NCBI RefSeq assembly: GCF_019711515.1
Contig: NZ_JAIGNO010000001.1
Coordinates: 496,001-560,000 of the forward strand
Length of the DNA stretch: 64,000 nucleotides
DNA from: Qipengyuania qiaonensis
GTDB taxonomy: Bacteria > Pseudomonadota > Alphaproteobacteria > Sphingomonadales > Sphingomonadaceae
Reading direction: 5' to 3'
Part shown: piece by piece, positions 10,427 through 20,920 of the stretch
Numbering within the stretch: the first letter of the stretch is position 1
Layout: every line of letters begins with the position of its first letter
The notes under the pieces: model-generated
What the model saw: the letters and a program-made list of their open reading frames with translations, nothing else
The model's database searches: none
What the model was told of the DNA's origin: nothing
Made by a program: the position numbers and the translations under genes

Positions 10427-11200
10427 TCAGTTGCCGATCGGCGCGTTCAGATCGTCGATCGAAATGGATTCTTCCTGGATCTGCGGCGCAGGCATTGCCG
10501 GCACCGGCTTGTTGTCGGCGGCGATCGAGGCCTGCAGAACACGTGTGGGATTTGCGGGCGGTTCGCCACGCTGGATCGCATCGACCGCTGTCATGTTGGA
10601 GATAACGCGACCGAAATTGGTATAATTGCTGTCGAGGTTAAGCCGCGGATAGAAGACGATGAAGAATTGGCTATTGGCGCTGTCTTCACTGGCCGCGCGG
10701 GCCATGGAAACCGTGCCGCGCACATGGGGCATGCGGTTGAATTCCTCGGCTACGTCGGGAAGTTGCGAACCGCCTGTGCCGGTTCCTGTGGGATCTCCCG
10801 TCTGGGCCATGAACCCATCGATCACGCGGTGAAAGATCACTCCATCGTAAAAACCCTGACGAGTCAGTGTCTTGACGCGTTCCACATGGTTGGGCGCCCA
10901 ATCGGGCTTCAGGCGGATTGCCACCCGCTCACCGGTCGAAAGATCCAGCAGAAGAATGTTTTCGAGATCTTCGTTGACGTTGAAATTGACCGGCGAGAAC
11001 ACACGAGTGTCGGCAGCATCTTCAGTATCGGCATCATCGTCAGTAGATGTCGACTGTCCGGCAGGGGCATTCTGCCCCGTTGAGATATCTTGTTCGGTTT
11101 GTTCGGTCGCGACCGGCTCTTCTTGCGCGTGAGCGACAAAAGGCGTGACGGCAAGCGTCAGCGCGGCAGCAATGGCAAGCGAAGTCTTGAGCATCGTCAT
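10427..11200 (-). CDS. Exported cyclophilin-type peptidylprolyl isomerase
   Basis: Periplasmic cis-trans prolyl isomerase, 257 aa. A signal peptide runs to VAHAQ (about residue 26), followed by a low-complexity acidic/Thr/Ser linker to about 65, then the cyclophilin fold with [28 protein letters not shown] split over its core (catalytic Arg in FHRV) and [21 protein letters not shown]. The C-terminal 30 residues are an unstructured tail. It is upstream of queA on the same strand. Confidence 0.93.
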   Translation of the reverse strand: MTMLKTSLAIAAALTLAVTPFVAHAQEEPVATEQTEQDISTGQNAPAGQSTSTDDDADTEDAADTRVFSPVNFNVNEDLENILLLDLSTGERVAIRLKPDWAPNHVERVKTLTRQGFYDGVIFHRVIDGFMAQTGDPTGTGTGGSQLPDVAEEFNRMPHVRGTVSMARAASEDSANSQFFIVFYPRLNLDSNYTNFGRVISNMTAVDAIQRGEPPANPTRVLQASIAADNKPVPAMPAPQIQEESISIDDLNAPIGN

Positions 11201-11277
11201 TCCGTGGCAATGTCCTGAATGATGGGCCGTCTAGCGGGAGGCGTCTGTCGGTTCAATGAATAGGTTCGTCGCGCAGA

Positions 11278-11787
11278 TCAGTCGCCGCGCTTGCCCATTT
11301 TCTGGACTCGTTCCTCCACGTCGGCACGCACCGCTGGAGTTACGAACTTCTCGATCGGACCGCCATAAAGGGCAATTTCCTTCACCAACCGGCTGGCTAT
11401 CGGCTGGAGTTCGACATCGGCCATCAGAAAGACGGTTTCTATCCGATCGTTGAGCTGCCTGTTCATGCCGGTGAGCTGGTATTCATACTCGAAGTCCGTC
11501 ACTCCGCGGATACCCCGGATCACGATGTCGGCTTTCATGTGCTCGGCAAAATTCATCAGGAGCGAGTTGAAGCCAACCACGCGAATGCTCTTGCTGGCCA
11601 ATCCCGCAACTTCGCGTTCGACCATGGAGATGCGTTCGCCGTCATCGAACATCGGCGACTTCGCAATATTGGTCGTTACGCCGATGATCAATTCGTCGAC
11701 CAACTTGGCACCGCGCTCGATTATATCCATATGGCCGAGCGTGATGGGATCGAACGTCCCGGGGTAAATGCCGACGCGTTTTGCCAT
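11278..11787 (-). CDS. coaD: Phosphopantetheine adenylyltransferase
   Basis: Penultimate enzyme of coenzyme A synthesis, joining 4'-phosphopantetheine and ATP. The 169 aa contain the nucleotidyltransferase motif YPGTFDPITLGHMD (T/HxGH-like), the RGIRGVTDFEYEYQLTGMN helix region and the ISSR-like C-terminal loop (LQPIASRLVKEIA). ATG 11787 is chosen over a TTG one codon earlier. It overlaps the ispA stop by one base (TGATG), so the two are translationally coupled. Confidence 0.96.
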   Translation of the reverse strand: MAKRVGIYPGTFDPITLGHMDIIERGAKLVDELIIGVTTNIAKSPMFDDGERISMVEREVAGLASKSIRVVGFNSLLMNFAEHMKADIVIRGIRGVTDFEYEYQLTGMNRQLNDRIETVFLMADVELQPIASRLVKEIALYGGPIEKFVTPAVRADVEERVQKMGKRGD

Positions 11788-12695
11788 CAATGATCTCTTT
11801 TCACGATGAAATTGGCAAGTTCCACCAGCAACCGTGCATCCTCGCCATGGCCGGAAAGATGCCGTCCGGCCTGTTCCACCAGCATGGTTGCTTGTGCCCG
11901 TGCCTGATCGGCCCCCATCAATGTCACAAAGGTCTGCTTGCCCTGCCCGTCGTCCTTGCGCAGCGCCTTGCCCGCTTTCTCCTCGTCGCCTTCCACATCC
12001 AGCAGATCATCGGCAATCTGGAACGCCAGGCCGATGTCTCGGGCATAGGCGCGCAAATGCGTGCGTCCTTCCGGGGGCACCCGTCCGAGCACCAAACCCA
12101 TCTCGACACTCGCGGCGAGCAATGCACCGGTCTTGAGCTGCTGCAGCCGCGTAATCTGTCGCAGGTCGTAATCCTCCTGCTCCGAGACGATATCCATCAT
12201 CTGGCCACCAGCCATGCCATCATGGCCGCTGGCTCGTGCCAAGGTCGCCACCAATTCGGCGCGCACGAAAGGATCCGTACTGGTGTCCGGCTGTGTCAGG
12301 ATATCGAAAGCGAGAGCGTGTAGGCTATCGCCTGCGAGGACCGCAGTCGCTTCGTCGAACGCCTTGTGCACGGTGGGTTTGCCATGACGCAGGTCGTCGT
12401 CGTCCATGCAAGGAAGATCGTCATGGATGAGCGAATAAGCGTGGATCGCCTCGACCGCACATCCCGCGTTGATCGCCGCGTTCCGATTTACTCCGAACAG
12501 CTCCGAAGTCGCGACAAGGAGTAACGGACGTATGCGCTTGCCAGCACCGATCGCCGCGTAGCGCATCGCTTCGACCAGTCTCGCCCGGGTGTCGTCCGGT
12601 ACCGGAAGAAAAGCATCGAAGGCGCTGTCCACCTCATCCTGGATTCGCTCGAAAGCTTCACCCAGCAGATCGGGCATGGCCGTCATAAAGGTCAC
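11787..12695 (-). CDS. ispA: Polyprenyl synthetase, farnesyl/geranylgeranyl diphosphate synthase
   Basis: Condenses IPP with allylic diphosphates for carotenoid, quinone and hopanoid precursors. The 302 aa contain both Asp-rich motifs: DDLPCMDDDD (first, near residue 92) and QIADDLLD (second, near 231), plus the GKRIRP IPP-binding motif. It lies between xseB and coaD, and xseB-ispA is the usual adjacency for IspA in proteobacteria. The start is GTG 12695, overlapping the xseB stop by 4 bp; ATG 12686 is an alternative. Product chain length is not certain. Confidence 0.93.
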   Translation of the reverse strand: MTFMTAMPDLLGEAFERIQDEVDSAFDAFLPVPDDTRARLVEAMRYAAIGAGKRIRPLLLVATSELFGVNRNAAINAGCAVEAIHAYSLIHDDLPCMDDDDLRHGKPTVHKAFDEATAVLAGDSLHALAFDILTQPDTSTDPFVRAELVATLARASGHDGMAGGQMMDIVSEQEDYDLRQITRLQQLKTGALLAASVEMGLVLGRVPPEGRTHLRAYARDIGLAFQIADDLLDVEGDEEKAGKALRKDDGQGKQTFVTLMGADQARAQATMLVEQAGRHLSGHGEDARLLVELANFIVKRDH

Positions 12696-12949
12696 GCTAC
12701 GCTACCGGGATCGAAAGGCTCGGTCCCGGCGGGCTTTCCATCGGGACCGGCAACGATCTTCTCGATCCGCGCCTGGGCCGCGTCAAGCCGCGACTGACAT
12801 GCCTTGCGCAGGTGTTCGCCGCGTTCATAGAGATCGATGCTCTCGTCCAAGGGGACTTCTCCACTCTCGAGCCGACGCACCACGCTTTCGAGTTCGCGTA
12901 GCGCCTGCTCGAAACTCAACTCCGAAATCTGTGATTGTTCCTCTGTCAT
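12692..12949 (-). CDS. xseB: Exodeoxyribonuclease VII small subunit
   Basis: Small helical subunit that binds XseA in the exonuclease VII complex. 85 aa with the family core SFEQALRELESVVRRLESGE and SIDLYERGEHLRKACQSRL. The open frame runs further upstream to 13096, but those residues do not match the family and overlap the divergent DUF2177 gene, so ATG 12949 (MTEEQSQIS) is used. It is the first gene of xseB-ispA-coaD. Confidence 0.95.
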   Translation of the reverse strand: MTEEQSQISELSFEQALRELESVVRRLESGEVPLDESIDLYERGEHLRKACQSRLDAAQARIEKIVAGPDGKPAGTEPFDPGSVA

Positions 12950-13013
12950 TGAGGGCAAGCATTGACGGGTGGTCTGCGCGCGGTCAAGTAAGCCCAAAAG
13001 ACGGGGAGCCAAT

Positions 13014-13409
13014 ATGACGTGGATTGTCGCCGCAGTCGCAGCCGCTTTGGTGTTTGGCGCCTTGGATGCCGTCTGGCTCAATTGGGCAGGCCCCAACTTC
13101 TACCGCCCTCAACTCGGCAACCTGCTGGCGGACAGCTTTAGTATGGCTCCCGCGCTAGTGTTCTATGCTGCCTATGTAGGCGCGATCGTATGGTTTGCGG
13201 TTCGACCGGGTTTGGCGAACGGGATCGAAGCGGCCATACTCAACGGCGCACTGCTCGGCGCAATCTGCTATGCGACCTACGATCTTACGAACCAGGCCAC
13301 AATGCGTACCTGGCCGACGATCGTGACCGTCATCGACATTTGCTGGGGTACATTTGCCACTGCGGGCGCCGCCGGCGCCGCAACATTCGCTGCAAGAAAG
13401 TTCGGCTGA
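13014..13409 (+). CDS. DUF2177 family membrane protein
   Basis: 131-aa membrane protein with four hydrophobic helices. The N-terminal helix carries LDAVWLNWAG and the third contains GAICYATYDLTNQATMRTW, the characteristic conserved Tyr-Asp-Leu-Thr-Asn stretch of DUF2177. No biochemical role is known. ATG 13014 is preceded by GGGGAG (13003-13008), which decides the start over the in-frame GTG/ATG at 12969. It is followed within 5 bp by another membrane protein gene. Confidence 0.82.
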   Translation: MTWIVAAVAAALVFGALDAVWLNWAGPNFYRPQLGNLLADSFSMAPALVFYAAYVGAIVWFAVRPGLANGIEAAILNGALLGAICYATYDLTNQATMRTWPTIVTVIDICWGTFATAGAAGAATFAARKFG

Positions 13410-13413
13410 GCCG

Positions 13414-14094
13414 ATGTTCATCGGTCACTTTGCGCCCGCCTTCATTGCACGCGGGCTAACCGAAGAAGCTCCCAAGCTGGGTACCTTGTTCGTAGCGGCG
13501 CAGCTGGTGGACTGGGGATTTTTTACGCTCGCCCTGATCGGCGTCGAAAAGCTGCGACTGGTTCCCGGCATCACCGCGATGAACCCGCTCGATCTCTATC
13601 ACATGCCCTACACCCATAGTCTTTTGGGCACCGGGGCATGGGCGCTTGGCTTTGCCATGGTGATCTGGTTCGTGTCGCGTAATTTCGTCGCGGCGACTTG
13701 GGGTGCAATCGTCGTCATGAGCCATTGGCTTCTCGATCTTCTGGTCCATCGTCCGGACCTGACGATTGCCGGCGGCGAACACAAGCTCGGGTTCGGTCTC
13801 TGGGACTCGCCCCCTATCGCGATGCCGGTCGAGATCGGCCTGATCCTCGCGGCCTATCTGTTCTACATCAGTCGCACCAAGGGGCCACTCATCCCGCCGC
13901 TGATCCTGCTTGCCACCATGCTGCTGTTTCAGGCAATCAACTGGTTCGGTCCAAAACCCCAGGAAGCCGGTGTCGCCATGTTCGCCACGGCGCTGCTGTC
14001 CTTCGCAATACTGACCGCGCTGGCCTATTGGGTCCAGGCGACAAGGTGGCATAAAAACCAAGTGGGACTGGCAGTCCCGAGCGTGCGGCGCTAA
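13414..14094 (+). CDS. Conserved integral membrane protein, about seven helices
   Basis: 226 aa starting [15 protein letters not shown], with about seven hydrophobic segments. Conserved-looking polar residues lie in helices or loops: GHF near the start, [11 protein letters not shown], and [14 protein letters not shown], giving several His/Asp residues that could bind a metal. This resembles membrane-bound metal-dependent hydrolase-like (YdjM-like) proteins, but I cannot assign it firmly. It lies 5 bp after DUF2177 and is likely co-transcribed with it. purL follows after 10 bp. Confidence 0.7.
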   Translation: MFIGHFAPAFIARGLTEEAPKLGTLFVAAQLVDWGFFTLALIGVEKLRLVPGITAMNPLDLYHMPYTHSLLGTGAWALGFAMVIWFVSRNFVAATWGAIVVMSHWLLDLLVHRPDLTIAGGEHKLGFGLWDSPPIAMPVEIGLILAAYLFYISRTKGPLIPPLILLATMLLFQAINWFGPKPQEAGVAMFATALLSFAILTALAYWVQATRWHKNQVGLAVPSVRR

Positions 14095-14104
14095 GCGCGC
14101 GCGC

Positions 14105-16351
14105 ATGGCAACAGTCGAATCCGCGATCACACCCCAAGTCGTCGAGCAGCACGGGCTAAGCCCCGAGGAGTACGAGCGCGTCCTGAATGCGCTGGGCCGC
14201 GAGCCCAATCTGGTAGAGCTGGGCATTTTCTCGGTCATGTGGAGCGAGCATTGCTCCTACAAATCAAGCCGTTTGCATCTCAAGAAGCTGCCGACCGAAG
14301 CACCCTGGGTAATCTGCGGCCCGGGCGAGAATGCGGGCGTGATCGATATCGGGGACGGACAAGCCGCCATCTTCAAGATGGAGAGCCACAACCACCCCAG
14401 CTACATCGAACCCTATCAGGGCGCGGCGACCGGCGTCGGGGGGATCCTGCGCGACGTCTTCACCATGGGCGCACGACCCGTCGCCAATGCCAATGCCTTG
14501 CGCTTCGGACGGCCCGACCATCCGAAGATGAAGCACCTCGTCCAAGGCGTGGTCGCGGGGATTGGCGGCTACGGCAACTGCGTTGGCGTTCCCACAGTGT
14601 GCGGCGAAACCAATTTCCACCCTGCCTATGACGGCAATATCCTCGTGAACGCGATGACGGTCGGCGTCGCCGATGCCGACAAGATCTTCTATTCGGCGGC
14701 GACCGGCGTCGGCAATCCGATCGTCTATGTCGGCTCCAAGACCGGGCGCGACGGCATTCACGGGGCGACCATGGCCTCCGCCGATTTCGAGGAGGACGCC
14801 GACGCCAAGCGTCCCACCGTGCAGGTGGGCGATCCGTTCACCGAAAAGCTGCTGATCGAAGCTTGCCTCGAACTCATGGCGACCGACGCCATCGTCGCGA
14901 TCCAGGATATGGGCGCGGCGGGGCTTACCTCGTCCAGCGTCGAGATGGCGACCAACGGCAAGGCCGGCATCCGCCTCGAGATGGACAAGGTGCCATGCCG
15001 CGAAACCGGCATGACGCCTTACGAAATGATGCTGAGCGAAAGTCAGGAGCGCATGCTCATGGTGCTGAAGCCCGGCAAGGAAGCCATGGCGGAAGCCATC
15101 TTCAAAAAGTGGGAACTCGATTTCGCGGTCATCGGCGAAGTCACCGACACACGGCATATGGTGCTCGAATTCGGCGGCGAGGTCGTGTGCGACATCCCGC
15201 TGGGCCCGCTCGCCGCCGACGCGCCCGAATACGACCGCCCCTACATCTCCAAGGACGAATACACCGCCTGGGCCGGCATCAAGCCGATGGCAGAGCGACC
15301 CGATACCGACGACGTCGGCGGCGACCTTATCAAGCTGCTCGCATCGCCCAACCTCTCGTCGCGCAAATGGATATCGGAGCAGTATGACAGCCAGGTCGGC
15401 GCGGACACGCTCCAGACCGGGGGCGATGCCGGCGTTGTCAGGGTTCACGGCACGAAGAAGGCGCTGGCAATCAGCACCGATTGCACGCCGCGCTACGTCT
15501 TTGCCGACCCATATGAAGGCGGCAAGCAGGCCATCGCCGAGGCCTATCGCAACCTCTGCGCAGTCGGCGCGCGACCGCTCGCGGTCACCAACTGCCTCAA
15601 TTTCGGCAACCCGCAGCGGCCCGAGATCATGAGCCAGTTCGTCCACGCGCTGGAAGGTATGGGCAATGCCTGCCGCGTGCTCGATTTCCCGATCGTGAGC
15701 GGCAATGTCAGCCTCTACAACGAAAGCAAGGCGACGGGTGGCGGCAGCGCCATCCTGCCCACCCCGGCCATCGGCGGCGTCGGCCTGATCGACGATTACG
15801 ATCGCATGATGACCATGCCCTTCAAGGCCGAAGGAGAGGCGATCTACCTCATCCGCGCCGAACACTGGGCCACGCCCGATCCGGAACGTTCGCATCTGGG
15901 CAAATCGCTGTGGCTCAGCGAAATCCACGGCCGCGACGAAGGTCGCACGCCGCCGACCGATCTCACCGTCGAGAAGAACGCCGGCAAAATCGTCCTCCAG
16001 CTGATCGCCGACGGGCTGGTGAGTGCGGTGCACGATGTGTCGGACGGCGGCCTCGCCGTGGCGCTCGCCGAAATGGCGATGGCCGGAGATATGGGCGCCG
16101 ATGTGGAATGGCATCGCGATTACACCCAGGCGCAGTGGTGGTTCGGCGAAGATCAGGGGCGCTACGTTGTCACCGTCCCCGACCCGCAAGCCCTGAACGA
16201 GGCGCTCGCCAAGGGTACCGAGAACGAGGATACCGCCTCGATCGGCTTCCGCCGCATCGGCAGGACCGGCAGCGAGACGCTGTTCGGCAAGACCATCGTC
16301 GAGCTGAAGGCCGCGCATGCCGGCTTCTTCCGCAACTGGATGGAAAAATGA
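14105..16351 (+). CDS. purL: Phosphoribosylformylglycinamidine synthase subunit PurL
   Basis: Fourth step of purine synthesis: ATP-dependent amidation of FGAR using ammonia delivered by PurQ. At 748 aa it is the small (PurL/PurQ/PurS) type, without the glutaminase domain. The AIR-synthase-like repeats include [17 protein letters not shown] near residue 90 and [22 protein letters not shown] near 455, shown here by their ends SHNHPS and DCTPRY, plus [15 protein letters not shown] near 640. purS and purQ are not in this window. It overlaps the downstream DUF72 gene by 4 bp. Confidence 0.98.
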   Translation: MATVESAITPQVVEQHGLSPEEYERVLNALGREPNLVELGIFSVMWSEHCSYKSSRLHLKKLPTEAPWVICGPGENAGVIDIGDGQAAIFKMESHNHPSYIEPYQGAATGVGGILRDVFTMGARPVANANALRFGRPDHPKMKHLVQGVVAGIGGYGNCVGVPTVCGETNFHPAYDGNILVNAMTVGVADADKIFYSAATGVGNPIVYVGSKTGRDGIHGATMASADFEEDADAKRPTVQVGDPFTEKLLIEACLELMATDAIVAIQDMGAAGLTSSSVEMATNGKAGIRLEMDKVPCRETGMTPYEMMLSESQERMLMVLKPGKEAMAEAIFKKWELDFAVIGEVTDTRHMVLEFGGEVVCDIPLGPLAADAPEYDRPYISKDEYTAWAGIKPMAERPDTDDVGGDLIKLLASPNLSSRKWISEQYDSQVGADTLQTGGDAGVVRVHGTKKALAISTDCTPRYVFADPYEGGKQAIAEAYRNLCAVGARPLAVTNCLNFGNPQRPEIMSQFVHALEGMGNACRVLDFPIVSGNVSLYNESKATGGGSAILPTPAIGGVGLIDDYDRMMTMPFKAEGEAIYLIRAEHWATPDPERSHLGKSLWLSEIHGRDEGRTPPTDLTVEKNAGKIVLQLIADGLVSAVHDVSDGGLAVALAEMAMAGDMGADVEWHRDYTQAQWWFGEDQGRYVVTVPDPQALNEALAKGTENEDTASIGFRRIGRTGSETLFGKTIVELKAAHAGFFRNWMEK

Positions 16352-17085
16352 CCGTTCGCGCCGGTATCGGCGGGTGGACTTACGCGCCGTGGCGCGGCGC
16401 TTTCTATCCCCACGGCCTGGCACAGAAACGGGAGCTGGAATACGCGGTCCAGCATCTCACCGCGATCGAGATCAACGCCACTTTCTACGGGCGGCAAAAA
16501 CCCGAAAGCTGGCGCAAATGGGCGGAAGCGGCGCCCGATGGTTTCCAGTTCAGCCTCAAGGCCTCGCGCTATTCGACCGCGCGCAAACTGCTCGCCGAGG
16601 GCAAGGAGTCGATCGAGGCCTTCCTTGGTCAGGGCTTTACCGAACTGGGCGCCAAACTCGGCCCGATCCTGTGGCAATTCGCCGCCGCCAAACGCTTCGA
16701 ACCCGACGATTTCGCCCGCTTTCTCGATCTCATTCCCGATGCACAGGATGGCGTACCGCTGCGCCATGCGCTCGAACCGCGCCATGACAGCTTCGCCGAT
16801 CCGGCTTTTTTCGAGCTGGCGCGTGCACGCAACATGGCGATCGTCTTCGCCGACAGCGACGATTATCCGCGCATCGAAGAGCAGACCGCCGATTTCGCCT
16901 ATGCCCGCCTGCAGCGCACGATCGAGACGGTGGATACCGGCTACGACGCATCCGCGCTGGACAGTTGGGCGGACAAGGCCCGCGATTGGGCCAAGGGCGA
17001 CCGCGATGCCTATGTCTTCTTCATCGCGGGGGCCAAGGTCCGCAATCCTGCGGCTGCGCAGGCGCTCATCGAACGGCTGCCCTGA
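16348..17085 (+). CDS. DUF72 family protein
   Basis: 245-aa TIM-barrel-like protein of the DUF72/YecE family; the biochemical role is unresolved. Family marks are the N-terminal [37 protein letters not shown] and the mid-protein LGPILWQFA and ALEPRHDSF. Start ATG 16348 overlaps the purL stop (ATGA). The frame is open far upstream but that is antisense-free purL coding in another frame. It ends in TGATG with the next gene, indicating coupling. Confidence 0.9.
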   Translation: MTVRAGIGGWTYAPWRGAFYPHGLAQKRELEYAVQHLTAIEINATFYGRQKPESWRKWAEAAPDGFQFSLKASRYSTARKLLAEGKESIEAFLGQGFTELGAKLGPILWQFAAAKRFEPDDFARFLDLIPDAQDGVPLRHALEPRHDSFADPAFFELARARNMAIVFADSDDYPRIEEQTADFAYARLQRTIETVDTGYDASALDSWADKARDWAKGDRDAYVFFIAGAKVRNPAAAQALIERLP

Positions 17086-17492
17086 TGGCCGCCGGCTATT
17101 CGGGAACGCCGCTGGCCAAAAAGCTCAGTCTGCGCGACGGTCAGCGAGTCTGGTTCGATGCCATGCCGGAAAGCGTGCAGGACGAGATCGGCGAATATGC
17201 CCTCGATCTGATCTTCGTGGCAGGTCCCGAAGAACGCCCCGATGCCGCGCATATTTTCGTGACGGACCGGGCCGCACTGGAAACCACGCTGGCGCAGCTG
17301 CGTCGGCATATGGCGCACGACGGGCATGTCTGGGTCAGTTGGCCCAAGAAAGCATCCGGGATCCCGACCGATGTAACCGAAGACACGATCCGCGAAATCT
17401 GCCTGCCGATGGGGCTGGTCGATACCAAGGTTTGTGCTATCGACGAGACATGGTCGGGCCTCAAACTCGTGATCCGCAAGGAATTGCGCTGA
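17085..17492 (+). CDS. DUF3052 family protein
   Basis: 135-aa soluble protein starting [19 protein letters not shown], the typical beginning of DUF3052 proteins, with WVSWPKKASGIPTDVTED near residue 88 and ETWSGLKLVIRK at the end, both recurrent in the family. The mechanism is unknown. It begins on the last base of the DUF72 stop codon. ATG 17085 is preferred over an upstream frame extension that lies within DUF72. Confidence 0.85.
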   Translation: MAAGYSGTPLAKKLSLRDGQRVWFDAMPESVQDEIGEYALDLIFVAGPEERPDAAHIFVTDRAALETTLAQLRRHMAHDGHVWVSWPKKASGIPTDVTEDTIREICLPMGLVDTKVCAIDETWSGLKLVIRKELR

Positions 17493-17495
17493 CCG

Positions 17496-18167
17496 ATGCG
17501 TAGCCATGACGCCGTTCCCTATACCCTCCCTGAAATGTCGGATGAGGAACGGGTCGCGCGGGCCACAGCCTTTCGGGACCGGCTGAAGGAACGGCGTACC
17601 TGCCGCTACTTTTCCGACGATCCCGTACCGCGCGAAGTGATCGAGGCAGCAATCGAAGCGGCTGGGACGGCGCCGAACGGTGCAAACCACCAACCCTGGC
17701 ACTTCGCCGTGGTGTCCTCTCCCGAAAGGAAGCAGGAGATCCGCGGCGCCGCCGAAGCGGAAGAACGCAATTTCTATGCCGGCAAGGCAAGCGAAGAATG
17801 GCTCCAAGCCCTCGCGCCGCTCGGCACCGACGAAGACAAACCGTTCCTCGAAACCGCGCCGTGGCTCATCGTGGTGTTCGCTCAACGCAAGGGCGGGATC
17901 GAGGAAGACGGCAAGACGCAGAACTATTACGTGAACGAAAGTGTCGGGATTGCCTGCGGAATGCTGATCGCGACGCTACACGAGGCAGGATTGGCGACCT
18001 TGACGCACACCCCCTCGCCCATGCGATTTCTGCGCGAACTATGCGGTCGGCCGGATTGGGAGAAACCCTTGATGGTCGTCGTTGTCGGGCACCCTGCCAA
18101 AGGCGCGACAGTCCCCGTTCATGCTCTTAACAAGAAGCCGCTGGCGCAGATCGCCAGCTGGCTGTGA
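17496..18167 (+). CDS. Nitroreductase-family flavoprotein resembling iodotyrosine deiodinase
   Basis: FMN-dependent oxidoreductase of 223 aa. The sequence follows vertebrate iodotyrosine deiodinase (IYD), as I recall it, without gaps across the active-site lid: [27 protein letters not shown], a long acidic helix, LETAP, then [17 protein letters not shown] and [10 protein letters not shown]. The IYD substrate-binding triad is kept: E90, Y94 and K115 align with mammalian E157, Y161 and K182. The expected role is reductive dehalogenation of halotyrosines or related phenols. It lies 3 bp after DUF3052 in a likely purL-DUF72-DUF3052 operon. Confidence 0.85.
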   Translation: MRSHDAVPYTLPEMSDEERVARATAFRDRLKERRTCRYFSDDPVPREVIEAAIEAAGTAPNGANHQPWHFAVVSSPERKQEIRGAAEAEERNFYAGKASEEWLQALAPLGTDEDKPFLETAPWLIVVFAQRKGGIEEDGKTQNYYVNESVGIACGMLIATLHEAGLATLTHTPSPMRFLRELCGRPDWEKPLMVVVVGHPAKGATVPVHALNKKPLAQIASWL

Positions 18168-18169
18168 CC

Positions 18170-19021
18170 TCAGGCGGCTGCCGCCACCTTCGTCATTCCT
18201 TGTTGCCGGGCTAGCAAGTCGTAAGGGTCGACGCCTTCTTCGCGCCAGATTCGATGGCATTCGTGGTACCAGTGTGGCTCGGGAATGTTCAGCTCCACGC
18301 GTGCCTGCCTCAGATCCTTTATCAGCAGCTCGCGGATCGAAAGACCGACTAGCGGCGGGCACGCCCGGCCGATGCGATGGGCCTGCCGCACGGCCTTCAT
18401 GATGGGCGCTTCGCTCTTCACCATCTTCTTCAGATGGACCGATCCTGCATAGCCCAGCAGCAAATGGCCCTGACTGGGGCTCTGGCCATGCGTAAACAGC
18501 AGCACACATTGCTCGCCCAGCGCGTCACGGCCATAGCCGGTCAACACATGCATCAGATCATGTGTGTCGCGCTGGCGGGAACCGAACCACTGGACGAGAT
18601 CGTCATAGACCGGACGGCCCACCTTCTCGAATTCCTCGACCAGACCGGCAGCGGAAAGCCCCTCCTGCTCCATGAAATCGCAATAGGCGTGGGCGACCGA
18701 ACCCCTCGGCATTTTGCGCAAGGCATCGTGATCGTCGAGGATTGGCGGAAGAAACGGCTCGCTCGTGCGCAACGCCTCGCCATGCTGGCTGAGCGTTAGC
18801 GCGCGCACACGCGGAATGAACTGGCTGGAAGGCAATGCATTGTAAATCTTGAAAACTTCCGCCGTGTTCTCCTTGTCCTTCAGCAGCTCGTGAAAATGTC
18901 GGAGCGCAGCGAGGGGGCGATAACGCGTCTTGGGCCTATGCGGATGACGCAGCGGCGTCCCGTCACGGGCGGTTTCCAGATCGACGGAGGCGAAAGCACC
19001 GTTTGTCGTGGTATTCATCAT
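18170..19021 (-). CDS. coq4: Ubiquinone biosynthesis protein Coq4 family
   Basis: Coq4-like protein, an organiser/enzyme of the late ubiquinone pathway. 283 aa from ATG 19021, with the core TRYRPLAALRHFHELLKDKENT (given by its ends), WFGSRQRDTHDLMHVLTGYGRD (the HDLxHVLTGYGRD zinc-like motif) and a C-terminal WYHECHRIW. The motif has His, Asp and His residues suited to a metal. An in-frame ATG at 19075 (301 aa) would sit 2 bp after the serB stop and cannot be excluded. The end is 2 bp from the convergent deiodinase-like gene. Confidence 0.9.
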   Translation of the reverse strand: MMNTTTNGAFASVDLETARDGTPLRHPHRPKTRYRPLAALRHFHELLKDKENTAEVFKIYNALPSSQFIPRVRALTLSQHGEALRTSEPFLPPILDDHDALRKMPRGSVAHAYCDFMEQEGLSAAGLVEEFEKVGRPVYDDLVQWFGSRQRDTHDLMHVLTGYGRDALGEQCVLLFTHGQSPSQGHLLLGYAGSVHLKKMVKSEAPIMKAVRQAHRIGRACPPLVGLSIRELLIKDLRQARVELNIPEPHWYHECHRIWREEGVDPYDLLARQQGMTKVAAAA

Positions 19022-19077
19022 AACTGCCCGATCCCTAACAGAAACGAACGGTCTCGCATTGGAAATGCGCGCCATAC

Positions 19078-19974
19078 CTAGACGGCCGAGACATCCTCCA
19101 CCCATTCGCTTTCGGGAATTCCGAAGAGCTTCAGGATCGCGGTGAGATCGACGCTGTTTATCCGCCCGTTCGCGGCATCGCGCGCTTTCGGTTTGGCACG
19201 ATAGGCGAAGCCGTAATCGGCAGCCTGGATCATCGGCACGTCGTTCGCGCCGTCGCCGGTCGCGAGCACGCGCGCGCCATCGCCCAAATTGTCGCGTTCT
19301 TCCTCCAGCGTCGTGAGTTTGGTCGACGCATCGCTGACCGGTCCTACAAGCGACCCGGTGAGAATACCGTCGGCAACACCGAGCCGGTTGCCGACGACGC
19401 GTTCGAACCCCAGCAGATCTGCGATCGGATCGGCAAAATGATGGAAACCGCCAGTTACCAGCGCCGTGCGGCAGCCCTTGCTCCGTAGCGTCGCGACAAG
19501 CGTCCGCGCACCGGCGACCGGACTGATTCTTTCCGCGAGGCAACGATCGATCGCGTCTTCCGCCAGACCTTGGAGCAGCCCTACTCGCTCCTTGAGCGCC
19601 GTCCCGAAATCAAGCTCTCCAAGCATGGCGCGTTCGGTTATCGCAGCAACCTCGTCTTTGATACCGGCGAAATCCGCCAGCTCGTCGATGCATTCCTGGC
19701 CGATCATGGTCGAATCCATGTCCGACACAAACAGACGCGGGACTTCGATTTCGTGGTCCGCGACGAGCAGATCGCATTCTCCGAAATGTTCGACGAGGAT
19801 GCCGGTGAGCTCCCTGGAGTTCCCATGCGGCAGCGAGAGCTGGAGGACGTCACCGCAGAAGTCGAGCATGCTGGCCGCGGCTACCGGCATGTCCGCATCG
19901 GTGCAGGACTCGAGCGCCGCACCGAGCCGTGTTTCCACGTCGTCCATGTCTGCTATCAGCCGGGCAATGAGCAC
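19078..19974 (-). CDS. serB: Phosphoserine phosphatase
   Basis: Last step of serine synthesis, HAD superfamily. From the chosen start it has 298 aa. The phosphoaspartate motif is [15 protein letters not shown] (motif I), motif II is VTGGF, and [16 protein letters not shown] is motif III/IV. An N-terminal ACT-like segment precedes it. The start is uncertain: GTG 19974 has GGGAG 8 bases upstream and gives VLIARLIAD, while ATG 20010 lacks a ribosome site. Either start overlaps divergent miaA. A short gap and shared strand link it to coq4. Confidence 0.93.
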   Translation of the reverse strand: MLIARLIADMDDVETRLGAALESCTDADMPVAAASMLDFCGDVLQLSLPHGNSRELTGILVEHFGECDLLVADHEIEVPRLFVSDMDSTMIGQECIDELADFAGIKDEVAAITERAMLGELDFGTALKERVGLLQGLAEDAIDRCLAERISPVAGARTLVATLRSKGCRTALVTGGFHHFADPIADLLGFERVVGNRLGVADGILTGSLVGPVSDASTKLTTLEEERDNLGDGARVLATGDGANDVPMIQAADYGFAYRAKPKARDAANGRINSVDLTAILKLFGIPESEWVEDVSAV

Positions 19975-20920
19975 CAACACGTCTCCCGATTTGAAACCGG
20001 TCGCGCTCATTGCAGGGCCGACCGCCAGCGGCAAGAGCGATCTCGCGGTGGAACTTGCGCAGCGCCTCGCTCGCGCGGGACGGCGCGGCGTGGTTGTCAA
20101 TGCCGACAGCCAGCAGGTCTATAGGGACCTGCGCGTGCTCTCGGCGCGGCCGACAGAGCAGGACATGGGCGGGATCGAACACCGGCTCTTCGGGACATGG
20201 GATGGTGCCCAGCCCTGCTCGGCTGCCGACTGGGCCGCAGTGGCCAAGTCCGCGATCGCCAAGGTTCATGCGGATGGCAACATACCGATACTGTGCGGTG
20301 GCACAGGCCTCTACATGCGGACCTTGCTGGACGGCATATCGCCAATTCCCTCGATCGATCCTGAGGTGCGGGAAACCGTTCGCGGGCTCGCGACCGAAAA
20401 GTTGCGCGAAAGGCTCGTCGACGAAGACCCAGAAGCCGCCCGACGTCTCGGGCCTCGCGATACGCAGCGCATGGCCCGGGCGCTCGAGGTCGTGCGTTCG
20501 ACCGGGCATCCGATGGTTTATTGGCAAGACCGGCAAACGGGCGGAATCGCGAAAGAGATCGCACTTCATCCCTTGGTTGTCCTGCCCGACCGGGACTGGC
20601 TGTACGCGCGATGCGATGCGAGGTTCGAACGGATGCTCGATCTCGGCGCTCTCGAAGAGGTCGAATCCCTGCTCCGGCGGGACCTCGATCCGGCGCTCCC
20701 CGTCATGCGTGCGATAGGCGTGCCCGAGATCGCCGGCCTGCTCAAAGGAGACCTATTGCGCGCTGAAGCTATCGCCGCTGGCCAGACCGCCACGCGCCAG
20801 TATGCCAAGCGCCAATACACGTGGTTCCGCAACCAACCGCCGGTAAACTGGCCGCGTGAAAATAACAAAACTATCGCTGAATATGATTATTTTGTTTCTT
20901 TGTTTCACGAAATCGGTTGA
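19967..20920 (+). CDS. miaA: tRNA dimethylallyltransferase
   Basis: Adds the isopentenyl group to A37 of UNN-decoding tRNAs. 317 aa with P-loop GPTASGKS at residues 17-24, [11 protein letters not shown], and GGTGLYMR. The C-terminal [12 protein letters not shown] motif is present. The last 20 codons (from about 20858) are strikingly A/T-rich compared with the rest of the gene. They also hold the ilvB promoter, which probably explains the bias. ATG 19967 overlaps the 5' end of divergent serB. Confidence 0.95.
   Translation: MSTNTSPDLKPVALIAGPTASGKSDLAVELAQRLARAGRRGVVVNADSQQVYRDLRVLSARPTEQDMGGIEHRLFGTWDGAQPCSAADWAAVAKSAIAKVHADGNIPILCGGTGLYMRTLLDGISPIPSIDPEVRETVRGLATEKLRERLVDEDPEAARRLGPRDTQRMARALEVVRSTGHPMVYWQDRQTGGIAKEIALHPLVVLPDRDWLYARCDARFERMLDLGALEEVESLLRRDLDPALPVMRAIGVPEIAGLLKGDLLRAEAIAAGQTATRQYAKRQYTWFRNQPPVNWPRENNKTIAEYDYFVSLFHEIG

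Noticed and set aside
14264-16423. 719-codon open frame antisense to purL
   Set aside because: It is the reverse strand of a fully conserved purL gene in a GC-rich genome, where long antisense frames are common, and its translation matches no fold.
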